Shown here piece after piece: positions 18,152-26,631 of a DNA stretch of 64,000 bases. The stretch is from Anaerolineaceae bacterium. GTDB taxonomy: Bacteria; Chloroflexota; Anaerolineae; Anaerolineales; Anaerolineaceae. Position numbers and translations under genes: made by a program. The stretch is from contig JARKPB010000003.1 in the NCBI GenBank assembly GCA_029975475.1, positions 124,001 through 188,000 on the forward strand, given 5' to 3'. The number at the start of each line of letters is the position of its first letter. Position 1 is the first letter of the stretch. Below the pieces are notes generated by a model. The model was given only the letters and a program-made list of their open reading frames with translations, was not told the DNA's origin and did no database searches.

Positions 18152-19768
18152 TCAAATATAGTGCGCCAGGCGCTCAGCGCGCTGAAAGCGGCCCGTCTTC
18201 GACAACCACTTCAAATTTAACTGCAGCAAACTGGTTGGCACCAGGCGGTTTTGTTCCAGCCGGGGTAGGTCAGCCAGGGTTTCTTCCGGCGTGCCGTCGC
18301 AAATCACCCGCCCGCCGTTCACAATCAACACGCGGTTCGCATACATCACCGCCAGATCAATATCATGAGTAATGAACAAAATCGCTTCAAAGCTGGGCAG
18401 CTGTAATATCGAATCCATAAAATTGCGGTAATTTTGATAGTCCTGCCCGGCGGTCGGCTCGTCCATCACCAGGATGCGCGAGCGCATGGCCAGGATCGAG
18501 GCAATGCTGACCCGCTTTTGCTGCCCAAAGGACAATGCCAGCGGCGGATCTTTTTCGCGCCCGACCAGGTTGACAATCTCGATCGCTTCGCGGACTTCGA
18601 GCGCAATTTCATCCGCCGGGTGGCCCAGATTGGTCGGGCCAAATGCCAGTTCTTCTTCCACCGTTGGAGCAAACAGCATGTGCGATGGACTTTGAAACAC
18701 GTATCCAAGCGTGCTGGCGACCTGCGCCACGCTGATATAATGCGTGTCGCGCCCTTCCACCAGCACCCGCCCGCCTTTGGGCTTTAACAGCCCGATGGCG
18801 TGTTTTACCAGGGTGGTTTTCCCGGCCCCGTTTGGGCCCAGGATGGCGACAACATCTCCGCGGTTCAGGGTCAGATTAATCCCGTGCAGCACTTCGCGGT
18901 CGCGGTCGTATCCAAATTCAACATCCTCAAACACAACCAGCGCCTCTCTGCCGCCCTGTTTACTGGCCGGCAGGACATCCAGTTCCGCCGGAGGGGGATC
19001 TTTGCGGGCCATGCGCACAATCACTTCGGCGGGCAGTTTGACCTCGTGATAATCGACGACTTGTTCCAGACCACTGATTGCGCCCAGATAACGCGCCTTC
19101 CCGTTCTCCATATACATCACCCGGCCTGGACGGATGGCGAGCACATCCTCCACACGATGTTCCACCATCAAAACCGCCATGCCGCCGTCCGCCAGACGCC
19201 GAACCAACGCCAGGGCATCCTGGGCAGAAGCCGGATCCAGGCTTGCCAGCGGTTCATCCAGCACCAGCACAGACGGGTGCATCGCCAGCACTCCCGCCAG
19301 GGCGACTTTTTGCTTCTCACCGCCGGATAGATTAAATGTTTCCCGTTCAGCCAGGTCGCTGATCCCGAGAAAATCCATAGCCTGATAGGCGCGGGAGAGG
19401 ATCTCTTCGCGCTCCAGGCCCAAATTTTCCAGCCCAAAGGCGACTTCAGCCAGCACGCGCGTGCCGAGGATTTGCCGCTCCGGGTCCTGCAGCACCGTGC
19501 CAACCATCTGCGAGATTTTTACCAGCGGCAGCGGGGCGATGTCTTCGCCGTTGATCAACACCCGACCGCTCAGTTCGCCCTTATAAGAGCGCGGAATTAA
19601 CCCGTTGATACACCGCATCAGGGTGGTCTTGCCGCAACCGGACGCCCCTGCCACCAGCAGGATTTCTCCCGCCTGCACGGTCAGGTTGATATTTTCGATG
19701 GATGGTTCCGTGCGCGAGCGGTAGCGGAAAGTTAAATTTTCCACCACCAGCGGAGGGGGATTGGTCAT
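18152..19768 (-). CDS. Fused ECF transporter ATPase (EcfA-EcfA' in one chain)
   Basis: 538 residues with two complete ABC cassettes. First: Walker A GASGCGKTT (41-49), signature LSGGEKQK, Walker B VLVLDEPLASLD. Second: Walker A GPNGAGKTT, signature LSFGQQKR, Walker B ILVMDEPTAGQD. This is the energising subunit of an ECF importer, with both halves fused. The ATG at 19768 is chosen; GTG at 19774 is possible. The gene starts 8 bases after the upstream stop and ends 26 bases before the S component gene. Confidence 0.94.
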   Translation of the reverse strand: MTNPPPLVVENLTFRYRSRTEPSIENINLTVQAGEILLVAGASGCGKTTLMRCINGLIPRSYKGELSGRVLINGEDIAPLPLVKISQMVGTVLQDPERQILGTRVLAEVAFGLENLGLEREEILSRAYQAMDFLGISDLAERETFNLSGGEKQKVALAGVLAMHPSVLVLDEPLASLDPASAQDALALVRRLADGGMAVLMVEHRVEDVLAIRPGRVMYMENGKARYLGAISGLEQVVDYHEVKLPAEVIVRMARKDPPPAELDVLPASKQGGREALVVFEDVEFGYDRDREVLHGINLTLNRGDVVAILGPNGAGKTTLVKHAIGLLKPKGGRVLVEGRDTHYISVAQVASTLGYVFQSPSHMLFAPTVEEELAFGPTNLGHPADEIALEVREAIEIVNLVGREKDPPLALSFGQQKRVSIASILAMRSRILVMDEPTAGQDYQNYRNFMDSILQLPSFEAILFITHDIDLAVMYANRVLIVNGGRVICDGTPEETLADLPRLEQNRLVPTSLLQLNLKWLSKTGRFQRAERLAHYI

Positions 19769-19775
19769 GAACACC

Positions 19776-20564
19776 TCAACTGTACGTGATTTCCACCGGC
19801 GTGCCCAGTGTGGCTTTCAAGCGCTGCGCCGCGCTGCCGTTCACAACCGCGATTGAAAGCAATCCGGCGCTGTCTTCCAGCGCAACCAGCTCGCCGCTTT
19901 GACGCTCGCCGTAGGCGCGCACAATTCCCTGGATGACCGCCCCGCCGATGCGCACTTTCATATTTTTGGACATACCGATCATCTCCGCGGTAATATTGGT
20001 CGCCAGGTTGCCAAATGAATCGACATGCAGCACCTCTCCCGCCCATCCCTGCGCTGTTTGCCGCGGTTCGGGAATGCGCAGGCGGATTGGGTCTTCCATC
20101 GCGCTTCCGAGCTGCTCAAACGGCACACCGGCCGCCAGATGCGCCGCGCACGGTGCGAAGATGTCGCGCCCGTGAAAGACATTGCTGACCTCTTTTAACC
20201 AGTAAGCCGGGTTATCCAGGTGAATAAAATCATAGCGCGCGCCCTGTTCATCCGCCTGTTTTAACACCACAGAAAAAATTCCGTTATCCGGTCCAATAAA
20301 ATACTGTTCGCCAATGCGCGCGGCGATTGGCCGCCGAATGGTGCCCACCCCGGGATCAACCACGGCGACATGCACCGTGCCCGGCGGAAAGAAACGGGCT
20401 GTCCGCCCCAGCGTCAGGGCTGCTTCGAGGACATTTTGGGGAGCGATAAAATGGGAAATATCAATCACCCGCACCGGCGGACAAATGCCCAGAATTACCC
20501 CTTTGACCACACCCACATACCCGTCTTTGAGGCCAAAGTCTGTGGTTAGGGTGATAATCGTCAT
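19776..20564 (-). CDS. SAM hydroxide adenosyltransferase (DUF62 family)
   Basis: 262 residues from the ATG at 20564, 6 bases after GGAGG. The family splits S-adenosylmethionine with water to adenosine and methionine (the same fold as fluorinase and chlorinase). Seen: TTDFGLKDGYVG at the start, VVDPGVGTIRRP giving Asp70 and Arg77, and FHGRDIFAP giving His131. These match the Asp-Arg-His triad described for hydroxide adenosyltransferases rather than halogenases, and FGNLATNI is also conserved. First gene of the ECF operon. Confidence 0.9.
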   Translation of the reverse strand: MTIITLTTDFGLKDGYVGVVKGVILGICPPVRVIDISHFIAPQNVLEAALTLGRTARFFPPGTVHVAVVDPGVGTIRRPIAARIGEQYFIGPDNGIFSVVLKQADEQGARYDFIHLDNPAYWLKEVSNVFHGRDIFAPCAAHLAAGVPFEQLGSAMEDPIRLRIPEPRQTAQGWAGEVLHVDSFGNLATNITAEMIGMSKNMKVRIGGAVIQGIVRAYGERQSGELVALEDSAGLLSIAVVNGSAAQRLKATLGTPVEITYS

Positions 20565-20597
20565 GCGCATCCTCCAGTGAAGAGTGGGATTGCGCTT

Positions 20598-20626
20598 ACT
20601 ATAGCATGTCCATACAAGCCCGTCAA
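20598..20626 (-). promoter_or_regulatory. Promoter of the DUF62-ECF operon
   Basis: On the minus strand, TTGACG (20626-20621), 17 bases, then TATAGT (20603-20598) with an extended TGC before it. It faces away from the serS promoter. Confidence 0.75.
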
Positions 20627-20642
20627 GCAAAGCTGCTTGACG
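20621..20642. repeat. Perfect palindrome holding both -35 boxes of divergent promoters
   Basis: Arms CGTCAAGCA (20621-20629) and TGCTTGACG (20634-20642) are perfect inverse complements around a 4-base centre. Each arm contains the TTGACG -35 box of one of the two divergent promoters (ECF operon and serS). It may be a shared operator. Confidence 0.7.
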
Positions 20643-20664
20643 CTTTGTCTGAAGGCGGTATAAT
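20637..20664 (+). promoter_or_regulatory. Promoter of the serS T-box transcript
   Basis: TTGACG (20637-20642), 16 bases, TATAAT (20659-20664). The predicted transcript start near 20671 opens the T-box leader. Confidence 0.85.
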
Positions 20665-20670
20665 GATAGC

Positions 20671-20935
20671 AATCAGGCCAGCCCGGGGTTTTCCGCCCGA
20701 ATGTCCTTCAGAGAGCCGGCGGCAGGTGCGAGCCGGCGGGCAGCGGCAGGTTATCCACCCTGGCGCCCCGTGCGGGGCAGGCTTCTCCTGCAGGGCTTTC
20801 CTGTGAAAGCGTAAAGGGGACGGCGGCGCGCCCGTTACAGCGCGGTTCAAGGCCGGGCAACCGGCGAATGCAGGTGGCACCACGAGCGTCCCCTCGTCCT
20901 GCAAGCGGGGGGACGCTATTCTTTATCCAGTGGAG
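20671..20935 (+). promoter_or_regulatory. Serine-specific T-box riboswitch leader
   Basis: A 265-base leader. Stem I shows the AGAGAG plus GGTGCGA core (20710-20731). GCCAG near 20678 can pair with CTGGC at 20760-20764; the loop just before the latter strand presents UCC (20754-20756), a serine codon, followed by A. The T-box proper is AGGTGGCACCACG (20872-20884); its TGGC matches the GCCA end expected of tRNA-Ser (discriminator G). A terminator stem follows: GCGTCCCC (20886-20893) with GGGGACGC (20909-20916) then a T-rich tract. Uncharged tRNA-Ser should favour antitermination and serS expression. Confidence 0.9.
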
Positions 20936-20941
20936 ATGACC

Positions 20942-22222
20942 ATGCTTGATATTAACCTGATCCGCGAAAACCCAGACCTTGTCCGCCAGGCGCTGCTCAA
21001 ACGCAACATGGACCCCGCGCCGGTGGATGACGTCCAGGCGCTTGACCTTGAGCGCCGGACGCTGCTCAACAAAGTCGAAGCTTTGAAAGCCGAACGCAAC
21101 CGCGTATCCAAAGAAATCAGCCAGATTAAAGATCCTGCGGCCCGTCAGGAAAAGATCGAGGCCATGCGTCTGGTCGGCGACCAGATCGCCGCTCTGGATG
21201 AGCAGGTTCGCGGGGTGGATGAGCGTCTGCGCGAACTGGTAGCCGGACTTCCGAATTTACCGGACGAATCCGTTCCGGAAGGCAAGGATGACCATGACAA
21301 CGTGGTCCTGAAAACGTACGGCGCCCTGCCAGAATTTGACTTTACACCCCTGCCGCACTGGGACCTGGGCCCTGCCCTGGGAATTCTTGATTTTGAACAG
21401 GGTGTGAAAATCACCGGTTCGCGATTTTACGTTCTAAACGGCCCGGGCGCCCGGCTGCAGCGCGCTCTGATCGCCTGGATGCTGGATTTGCATATCCGTC
21501 AGGGCTACACCGAGAAATACACCCCATTTATGGTCAAATCGGATGTCCTTTTCGCCGCCGGGCAGCTGCCAAAATTCGGCGACAACCTTTATCACGACGC
21601 CGAAGAGGATTACTGGATGGTTCCGACCGCTGAAGTGCCGCTGACCGGTATCCATATGGGCGATGTGCTCGATGAAGCCGCGCTGCCGCTGCGTTACACC
21701 GCCTACACACCCTGTTTTCGGCGCGAAAAGGTTAGCGCCGGGCGCGATGTGCGCGGGATCAAACGCGGCCACCAGTTTGATAAAGTGGAGATTTATATCT
21801 ACTGCAAACCAGAAGACGCCGCGAGAGAACACGCGAAAATGGTCGAAGACGCGCGCCAAACCTGCGAGCTCTTGGGGCTGACCCACCGCGTCATCCAGCA
21901 ATGCAGCGGCGATCTCAGTTTCGCCTCGCACATAACCTATGATCTGGAAGTCTGGGCCCCCGGCTGCGGCGAATGGCTGGAAGTGTCTTCGGTGAGCAAC
22001 GTGGGACAGTTTCAGGCGCGGCGCGCCAACATCAAGTACCGCCCGTCAGACGGAAGCAAACCTCAGTTCATCAATACTTTGAACGGTTCAGGGCTGGGCC
22101 TCCCGCGCACGCTGATCGCGGTCCTGGAAACCTACCAGCAGCCGGACGGCTCGGTGCGCGTCCCGGAGGTTCTGCGTCCCTGGATGGGCGGTTTGGACGT
22201 GATTCAGGCAGAGAAAAAATGA
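20942..22222 (+). CDS. serS: Seryl-tRNA synthetase
   Basis: 426 residues from the ATG at 20942, preceded by GGAG; earlier in-frame starts at 20930 and 20936 are less likely. Charges tRNA-Ser with serine. The N-terminal MLDINLIRENPDLVRQAL and the following Lys/Glu-rich antiparallel coiled coil (about 25-105) form the tRNA-binding arm. Class II motif 2 reads FRREKVSAGRDVRG and motif 3 GSGLGLPRTLIAVLETYQ. Regulated by the T-box ahead of it. The DUF456 gene starts within its stop codon. Confidence 0.97.
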   Translation: MLDINLIRENPDLVRQALLKRNMDPAPVDDVQALDLERRTLLNKVEALKAERNRVSKEISQIKDPAARQEKIEAMRLVGDQIAALDEQVRGVDERLRELVAGLPNLPDESVPEGKDDHDNVVLKTYGALPEFDFTPLPHWDLGPALGILDFEQGVKITGSRFYVLNGPGARLQRALIAWMLDLHIRQGYTEKYTPFMVKSDVLFAAGQLPKFGDNLYHDAEEDYWMVPTAEVPLTGIHMGDVLDEAALPLRYTAYTPCFRREKVSAGRDVRGIKRGHQFDKVEIYIYCKPEDAAREHAKMVEDARQTCELLGLTHRVIQQCSGDLSFASHITYDLEVWAPGCGEWLEVSSVSNVGQFQARRANIKYRPSDGSKPQFINTLNGSGLGLPRTLIAVLETYQQPDGSVRVPEVLRPWMGGLDVIQAEKK

Positions 22223-22716
22223 GCGAAGGCACCCTGCTGGCGTTTCAAATCGTTACCTCGGTATTCATGGTGCTGGGGATGCTCAGCATGGTCACGGTCA
22301 TCTTTCCCGGCCTGACTGTCCAGTTGATCACGGCGCTGGTGTATCTTCTTATCACCGGTTTCACGCCCGCCAGCACGATCTACTTCGCCGTCATCGCCCT
22401 GCTGGCGGTTGGCGGCATGCTCGTGGATAACTTTATCATGGGCGCCAGCGCCAGTAAAACCGGCGCCACCTGGTGGAGCATCGCCTTATCCCTGGCAGCG
22501 GGCGTGGTGTTCAGCTTTCTCTTTCCGCCTTTCGGCGGGCTGGCCGCCGCCATGCTGGTCATGTTCGCGGTGGAAATTCTGCGCCTGCGCGATCTTAAAC
22601 GCGCTTCCAAATCTACCGCCAGTATTCTGGTCGGCTGCGGAATTTCCGCTCTGGTGCGCATCGGAATCGCCGTGGTGATCACCGCCCTGTGGTTCGCCTG
22701 GATACTCACCGCCTGA
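22219..22716 (+). CDS. DUF456 family membrane protein
   Basis: 165 residues. The ATG at 22219 overlaps the serS stop (ATGA), so the two are translated together. Four to five membrane helices with glycine-rich turns; the 'FPGLTVQLI' opening and DNFIMGASASKTGATWWS, then FGGLAAAMLV, fit the DUF456 pattern (tandem Gly-rich repeats). The function is unknown. A hairpin downstream ends the transcript. Confidence 0.8.
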   Translation: MSEGTLLAFQIVTSVFMVLGMLSMVTVIFPGLTVQLITALVYLLITGFTPASTIYFAVIALLAVGGMLVDNFIMGASASKTGATWWSIALSLAAGVVFSFLFPPFGGLAAAMLVMFAVEILRLRDLKRASKSTASILVGCGISALVRIGIAVVITALWFAWILTA

Positions 22717-22726
22717 ACTCGCATCA

Positions 22727-22765
22727 AAAACAGGCGCACTTTTTTCAAGTGCGCCTGTTTTGTTT
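22727..22765. terminator. Bidirectional terminator between DUF456 and rlmB genes
   Basis: Perfect 14-bp arms (22727-22740 and 22748-22761) with a 7-base loop. A/T ends give T runs on both strands, serving the convergent transcripts. Confidence 0.9.
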
Positions 22766-22775
22766 TATATCAAAC

Positions 22776-23525
22776 TTAATACGATTTTCTATCTCTGGCC
22801 GTCCGCGCCAGATAAAGCGCGATCGAACCAGCCACGGCCGCGTTGAGCGAATCCACCTTGCCGCGCATGGGCAGCGCCATCAACACATCGCATTTCTTAC
22901 GCACCAGCTCGCGCATCCCCTCGCCCTCGTTGCCGACCACCAGCACCAGCGGCCCACCCAGCGGGCAGCGCTCGGGCGGCTGGGCTTGCGGGCTGGCGCC
23001 TTCCAGACCCACCGCCCACACCCCGGCTTCTTTCAATTCGTCGAGCGCTTGAGCCAGATTGGCCTGCGCCACCAGAAGATGTTCGCTTGCCCCTGCGGAC
23101 GCGCTGACCACCGCTGGCGTTACTTCGGCCGAGCGCCGCAGCGGCAATATCACCCCGTGTATCCCGACCGCTTCTGCGGTGCGCAGCAGTGTCCCCAGAT
23201 TTTGCGGGTTTTGGATCATATCCAGCGCTAGCACAAACGGCGCTTCACCCCGCCGCCCGGCGGAATCAAGGATATCCCTTAAACTGGCATAGGGGTAGGC
23301 GGATACTTCCAGCCCAATCCCCTGGTGATTTTCGCCCAGCAGCCGATCCAGCTGTCCGCGCGGAACCCGCTCAGGTTTTAGCTTCCGCGCCTCGGCAAGT
23401 TTGAGCGCTTCGGGGAGATTCCCGCGTTCTTCCACTCCTTCTGCCAGCAGCAGGCGAAACACCTGGCGGCGTCTGGAACGCAGGGTCTCAAATACCGGGT
23501 TGCGCCCGTAAATCCACTCCCGCAT
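22776..23525 (-). CDS. rlmB: 23S rRNA 2'-O-ribose methyltransferase, RlmB/SpoU family
   Basis: 249 residues. The substrate-binding N-terminal domain opens with WIYGRNPVFETLRS. SPOUT motifs: NPQNLGTLLRTAEAVG (motif 1), LVVGNEGEGMRELV (motif 2), PMRGKVDSLNAAVAGSI (motif 3), which build the SAM knot. RlmB methylates G2251 of 23S rRNA; related TrmH-type targets are possible but the N-terminal match favours RlmB. It follows cysS by 54 bases, as in the Bacillus cysS region. Confidence 0.9.
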   Translation of the reverse strand: MREWIYGRNPVFETLRSRRRQVFRLLLAEGVEERGNLPEALKLAEARKLKPERVPRGQLDRLLGENHQGIGLEVSAYPYASLRDILDSAGRRGEAPFVLALDMIQNPQNLGTLLRTAEAVGIHGVILPLRRSAEVTPAVVSASAGASEHLLVAQANLAQALDELKEAGVWAVGLEGASPQAQPPERCPLGGPLVLVVGNEGEGMRELVRKKCDVLMALPMRGKVDSLNAAVAGSIALYLARTARDRKSY

Positions 23526-23579
23526 GCATCCTCCGCAGGGAAAAGGCGTTGAGCCCCTGCCCGACGCCCGTTTTTATGC

Positions 23580-24980
23580 TCAAGACCAGCGCCAGGTGCT
23601 GCCCTCTTTGCTGTCTTCGATGGTTACACCCAGCGCTGCCAGCCGGTCGCGAATTTGATCTGCCAGCGCCCAGAGTTTTTGCCGGCGCATTTCGCCGCGC
23701 AATTCAACCAGCAGGTCAACAAAGGGGGCTGCCTCACCGCCGCCAGCGGCCTTCTCTTCCAGTTTCAATCCCAGCACGCCGGTCAGTTCGCGCAACACCG
23801 ACTGCGCCTTTTCCAGCTGCTCGCCGCTGGCCCCATCCGCCCGGGCCTGGTTGATCGTGCGGACCAGCTCGAACAGGGCTGCCAGGGCTCCGGAAGTGTT
23901 GAAATCGTCATCCATCGCCTCTTCAAACCCTTTGCGAGCCGCCGCGCCCGCCTCAACCAGCGCACGCGCAGCCGATTCATCCAGCCCTTTGGCTCCCGGC
24001 AGGGCTGGTTTTAATCCCGAGCGCAGCCGTTCGAGCGCTTTGCTGGATTGTTCCAGCACCTCTTCATTAAAGGTTAAAGGATTGCGGTAACCAGAATTCA
24101 GGACCGTATAGCGGAGTACATCGGCTGGATATTTTTCAAGGAATTCATCAATGGTCACCACATTCCCCAGCGATTTGGACATTTTCTCCCCGCTGAAGAC
24201 CAGCATGCCGTTGTGAACCCAGTAGCGCGCGAATTCCTTGCCGGTATAACTTTCGCTTTGAGCGATCTCGTTTTCGTGATGCGGGAAAACCAGGTCATTG
24301 CCGCCGCCGTGAATATCAATTTGCTCGCCCAGGTGGGTCAGATTCATCGCTGAACACTCGATATGCCAGCCTGGCCGTCCCGGGCCCCACGGGCTTTCCC
24401 AGGCGGGTTCGCCCGGTTTGGCTCCTTTCCAGAGGGCAAAATCAAGCGGGTCCTCTTTTACTTCTTCAATTTCCACCCGCGTACCGGATTTCATATCCTC
24501 AAACCGGCGGCCCGAAAGGCGGCCGTAATCCGGGTCTTTCTGAACGCGGAAGTACACGTCTCCGCCCGCCGGGTAGGCATACCCTTTCTTAATCAGGTCT
24601 GAGATCATCTGGATAATCGTATCCATTTCCTGCGTGGCGCGCGGATACTCACTGGCCGGCAGGATGTTCAGATCGGCAAAATTGCGCTTGAGTTCTTGAA
24701 TGTAGCCCTCAGCCAGCTCGAACGGATCAACGCCCAGTTCTCTGGCGCGGTTGATGATCTTGTCATCCACATCGGTAAAATTGGTCACGTGTTTGACCTG
24801 ATACCCGCGGTACTCCAAATAGCGCCGGATTATATCGAAAACCAGGGCGGACATGGCGTGCCCGACATGCGCCTTGTTATACACGGTTACCCCGCAGACA
24901 TACATGCGCACCTTGCCCGGTTCAATGGTTACAAAATCTTCTTTTTTGCGCGTCAGCGTATTGTAAATTTTGATGCCCAT
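23580..24980 (-). CDS. cysS: Cysteinyl-tRNA synthetase
   Basis: 466 residues from the ATG at 24980, 6 bases after GGAGG; a TTG at 24992 is rejected. Class I synthetase. Seen: [19 protein letters not shown] (zinc Cys and HIGH-type motif HVGH), WHIECSAMN (zinc ligand), [19 protein letters not shown] (zinc His and Glu), EKMSKSLGN (KMSKS loop), and a helical C-terminal domain. Charges tRNA-Cys. It lies 14 bases after the PIN/TRAM gene in the same operon. Confidence 0.97.
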   Translation of the reverse strand: MGIKIYNTLTRKKEDFVTIEPGKVRMYVCGVTVYNKAHVGHAMSALVFDIIRRYLEYRGYQVKHVTNFTDVDDKIINRARELGVDPFELAEGYIQELKRNFADLNILPASEYPRATQEMDTIIQMISDLIKKGYAYPAGGDVYFRVQKDPDYGRLSGRRFEDMKSGTRVEIEEVKEDPLDFALWKGAKPGEPAWESPWGPGRPGWHIECSAMNLTHLGEQIDIHGGGNDLVFPHHENEIAQSESYTGKEFARYWVHNGMLVFSGEKMSKSLGNVVTIDEFLEKYPADVLRYTVLNSGYRNPLTFNEEVLEQSSKALERLRSGLKPALPGAKGLDESAARALVEAGAAARKGFEEAMDDDFNTSGALAALFELVRTINQARADGASGEQLEKAQSVLRELTGVLGLKLEEKAAGGGEAAPFVDLLVELRGEMRRQKLWALADQIRDRLAALGVTIEDSKEGSTWRWS

Positions 24981-24994
24981 GTCTGCCTCCAAAA

Positions 24995-26080
24995 TTAACG
25001 ATCTTCCGGCCGGGCAAAGATCATCCGCCCAGCCGCTGTTTGCAAAACTTTGGTAACCACCACCAGAATTTCCTGATCGATGTAATCCCGACCGTTTTCC
25101 ACCACCACCATGGTGCCGTCTTCCATGTAGCCAACCCCCTGGTTGCTTTCTTTTCCCTCCTGCAGAACCCTGACGCTCATCGTTTCGCCGGGCAGCAGCA
25201 CGGACTTGACCGCGTTGGCCAGTTCGTTGACATTTAACACGCTAACGCCCTGCAGTTCCGCGATGCGGTTGAGGTTGTAATCATTGGTCAGCACCGGGCA
25301 GCGCAATTGCCGCGCCAGGATCACCAGCTTGTCATCCACCTCGCGCACGCCTTCCACGTCAATGTCGCTGATGCGCACCGGAATGGCCGGCTCTTTCTGC
25401 AGCGCGGACAGCACTTCCATACCGCGCCGACCGCGCTGTCGGCGCAGGGAGTCGGATGAATCGGCGATATATTGCAGTTCGTTTAACACAAACCGGGGAA
25501 TCAGCAAAGAACCGGGCAGAAATCCCGTGCGGGCGATATCCGCGATGCGCCCGTCAATGATCACGCTGGTATCCAGCAGAATCGTGCGCCCTTCGCCGTA
25601 TTCCGCTCCTGTGGAAAGGCTGCTAACAGCCGGATTGCCGGAACGAAAACTGCCAAACAGGTTAAAAATATCGGTCTGGCGCATGACAAAAACTGCCACC
25701 CCCAGATAACCAAAGAACAACACGCCCAGAAACGGCATGACCGCCCCGAATGGATCTGGAAGCAGCGAAAGGGGGAATGACAGCAGGGCGGCGATAATTA
25801 ACCCGGAAATCAGCCCGACCAGGCCAGCCGAGAGAGTCTGGGCAGAAAGGCGGCCCAGCAATGCCCGGATCCCGCGTACCGGGCGGGTGGTAAAAAACGG
25901 AGTCAGGATCAGTCCAAACAACGCCCCGACCAGGCCAATCGTAAATGCGTATTGCTCCACAGTGAAGGAAGAAGCCGTGGGATCAGCCTCGGCCAGCCCG
26001 CCCAGCGAGGAGCCTAAATAGACCCCCAGGACGGCGAAAACAATCATGCCAATCAAACGCGCAATGAAATCAGCGCTCAT
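24995..26080 (-). CDS. PIN/TRAM domain membrane protein (YacL-like)
   Basis: 361 residues from the ATG at 26080 behind AAGGAG. Four membrane helices (residues about 5-135) are followed by a PIN nuclease domain starting at [16 protein letters not shown] (acidic residues at D-x-x-x-x-D) and [29 protein letters not shown] with the later acidic residues. A TRAM RNA-binding domain (about 300-361: [16 protein letters not shown] to ILVVVTKV) ends the protein. Predicted membrane-bound RNase. The order yacL-cysS-rlmB mirrors a shortened Bacillus cluster. Confidence 0.9.
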   Translation of the reverse strand: MSADFIARLIGMIVFAVLGVYLGSSLGGLAEADPTASSFTVEQYAFTIGLVGALFGLILTPFFTTRPVRGIRALLGRLSAQTLSAGLVGLISGLIIAALLSFPLSLLPDPFGAVMPFLGVLFFGYLGVAVFVMRQTDIFNLFGSFRSGNPAVSSLSTGAEYGEGRTILLDTSVIIDGRIADIARTGFLPGSLLIPRFVLNELQYIADSSDSLRRQRGRRGMEVLSALQKEPAIPVRISDIDVEGVREVDDKLVILARQLRCPVLTNDYNLNRIAELQGVSVLNVNELANAVKSVLLPGETMSVRVLQEGKESNQGVGYMEDGTMVVVENGRDYIDQEILVVVTKVLQTAAGRMIFARPEDR

Positions 26081-26300
26081 AAGAACTCCTTGAATAATGA
26101 TGTTAATGTACAGGATGAAATAAGATAATTGCACCTGTTTATGGATGATAGCATGAGAGCGCGCGCAAGTCAAACCCGGCCAAACCGGGCAAGAAGGTGT
26201 CGGAGAGCTTCAGGCTGGCAGTTATAGATCGGTCACGCAAACAGCCGCGGACGGTTCGAAAATCCCGGATTACGCGGCCGCTACAGGGGAGAAATCGCCG

Positions 26301-26329
26301 TTGACGCCCGCCAAAGGGCATGATAAAAT
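26301..26329 (+). promoter_or_regulatory. Promoter of tRNA-Glu
   Basis: TTGACG (26301-26306), 17 bases, TAAAAT (26324-26329), 13 bases before the tRNA. Confidence 0.8.
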
Positions 26330-26342
26330 CACGGCGTTCTTT

Positions 26343-26415
26343 GCCCCCATCGTCTAGCGGCCCAGGACGTGGCCCTCTCAAGGCCAAAACGGGGATTCGA
26401 ATTCCCCTGGGGGCA
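26343..26415 (+). tRNA. tRNA-Glu (CTC anticodon)
   Basis: 73 bases. Acceptor GCCCCCA pairs with TGGGGGC; discriminator A; no CCA encoded. The anticodon arm is TGGCC-CTCTCAA-GGCCA, giving anticodon CTC, which reads GAG. The T arm is CGGGG-ATTCGAA-TTCCCCTG with the usual TTCGA core. The D arm contains CTAGCGGCCCAGG. Confidence 0.95.
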
Positions 26416-26425
26416 CCTTTCCCGG

Positions 26426-26452
26426 ACGCCTTGCTTTCGAGCAGGGCGTTTT
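26426..26452 (+). terminator. Terminator after tRNA-Glu
   Basis: Nine-pair stem (26426-26434 with 26441-26449, one G-T pair) and TTTT at the 3' side. Confidence 0.75.
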
Positions 26453-26539
26453 CCGTTGGCCCTCTCATCCCCGCAAGGGGGAGTTCCAGGCACAACGGCG
26501 GTAACTTCCCCGCCGCCATATTGGTGAAACAGCCGCATC

Positions 26540-26568
26540 TTGACAACCCCCTGCATAGGGTCTACAAT
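26540..26568 (+). promoter_or_regulatory. Promoter of the MFS-ChrB pair
   Basis: TTGACA (26540-26545), 17 bases, TACAAT (26563-26568): near consensus. Confidence 0.8.
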
Positions 26569-26631
26569 GACCGCCTGTCAATCCTTGCCTGAGCGCTGTC
26601 ATTGCCCCTCCAGGCTTTCCGGAGGTATGGT

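Noticed and set aside
21973-22218. Longer start for the DUF456 gene
   Set aside because: That frame lies within serS; the ATGA overlap at 22219 gives the natural start.
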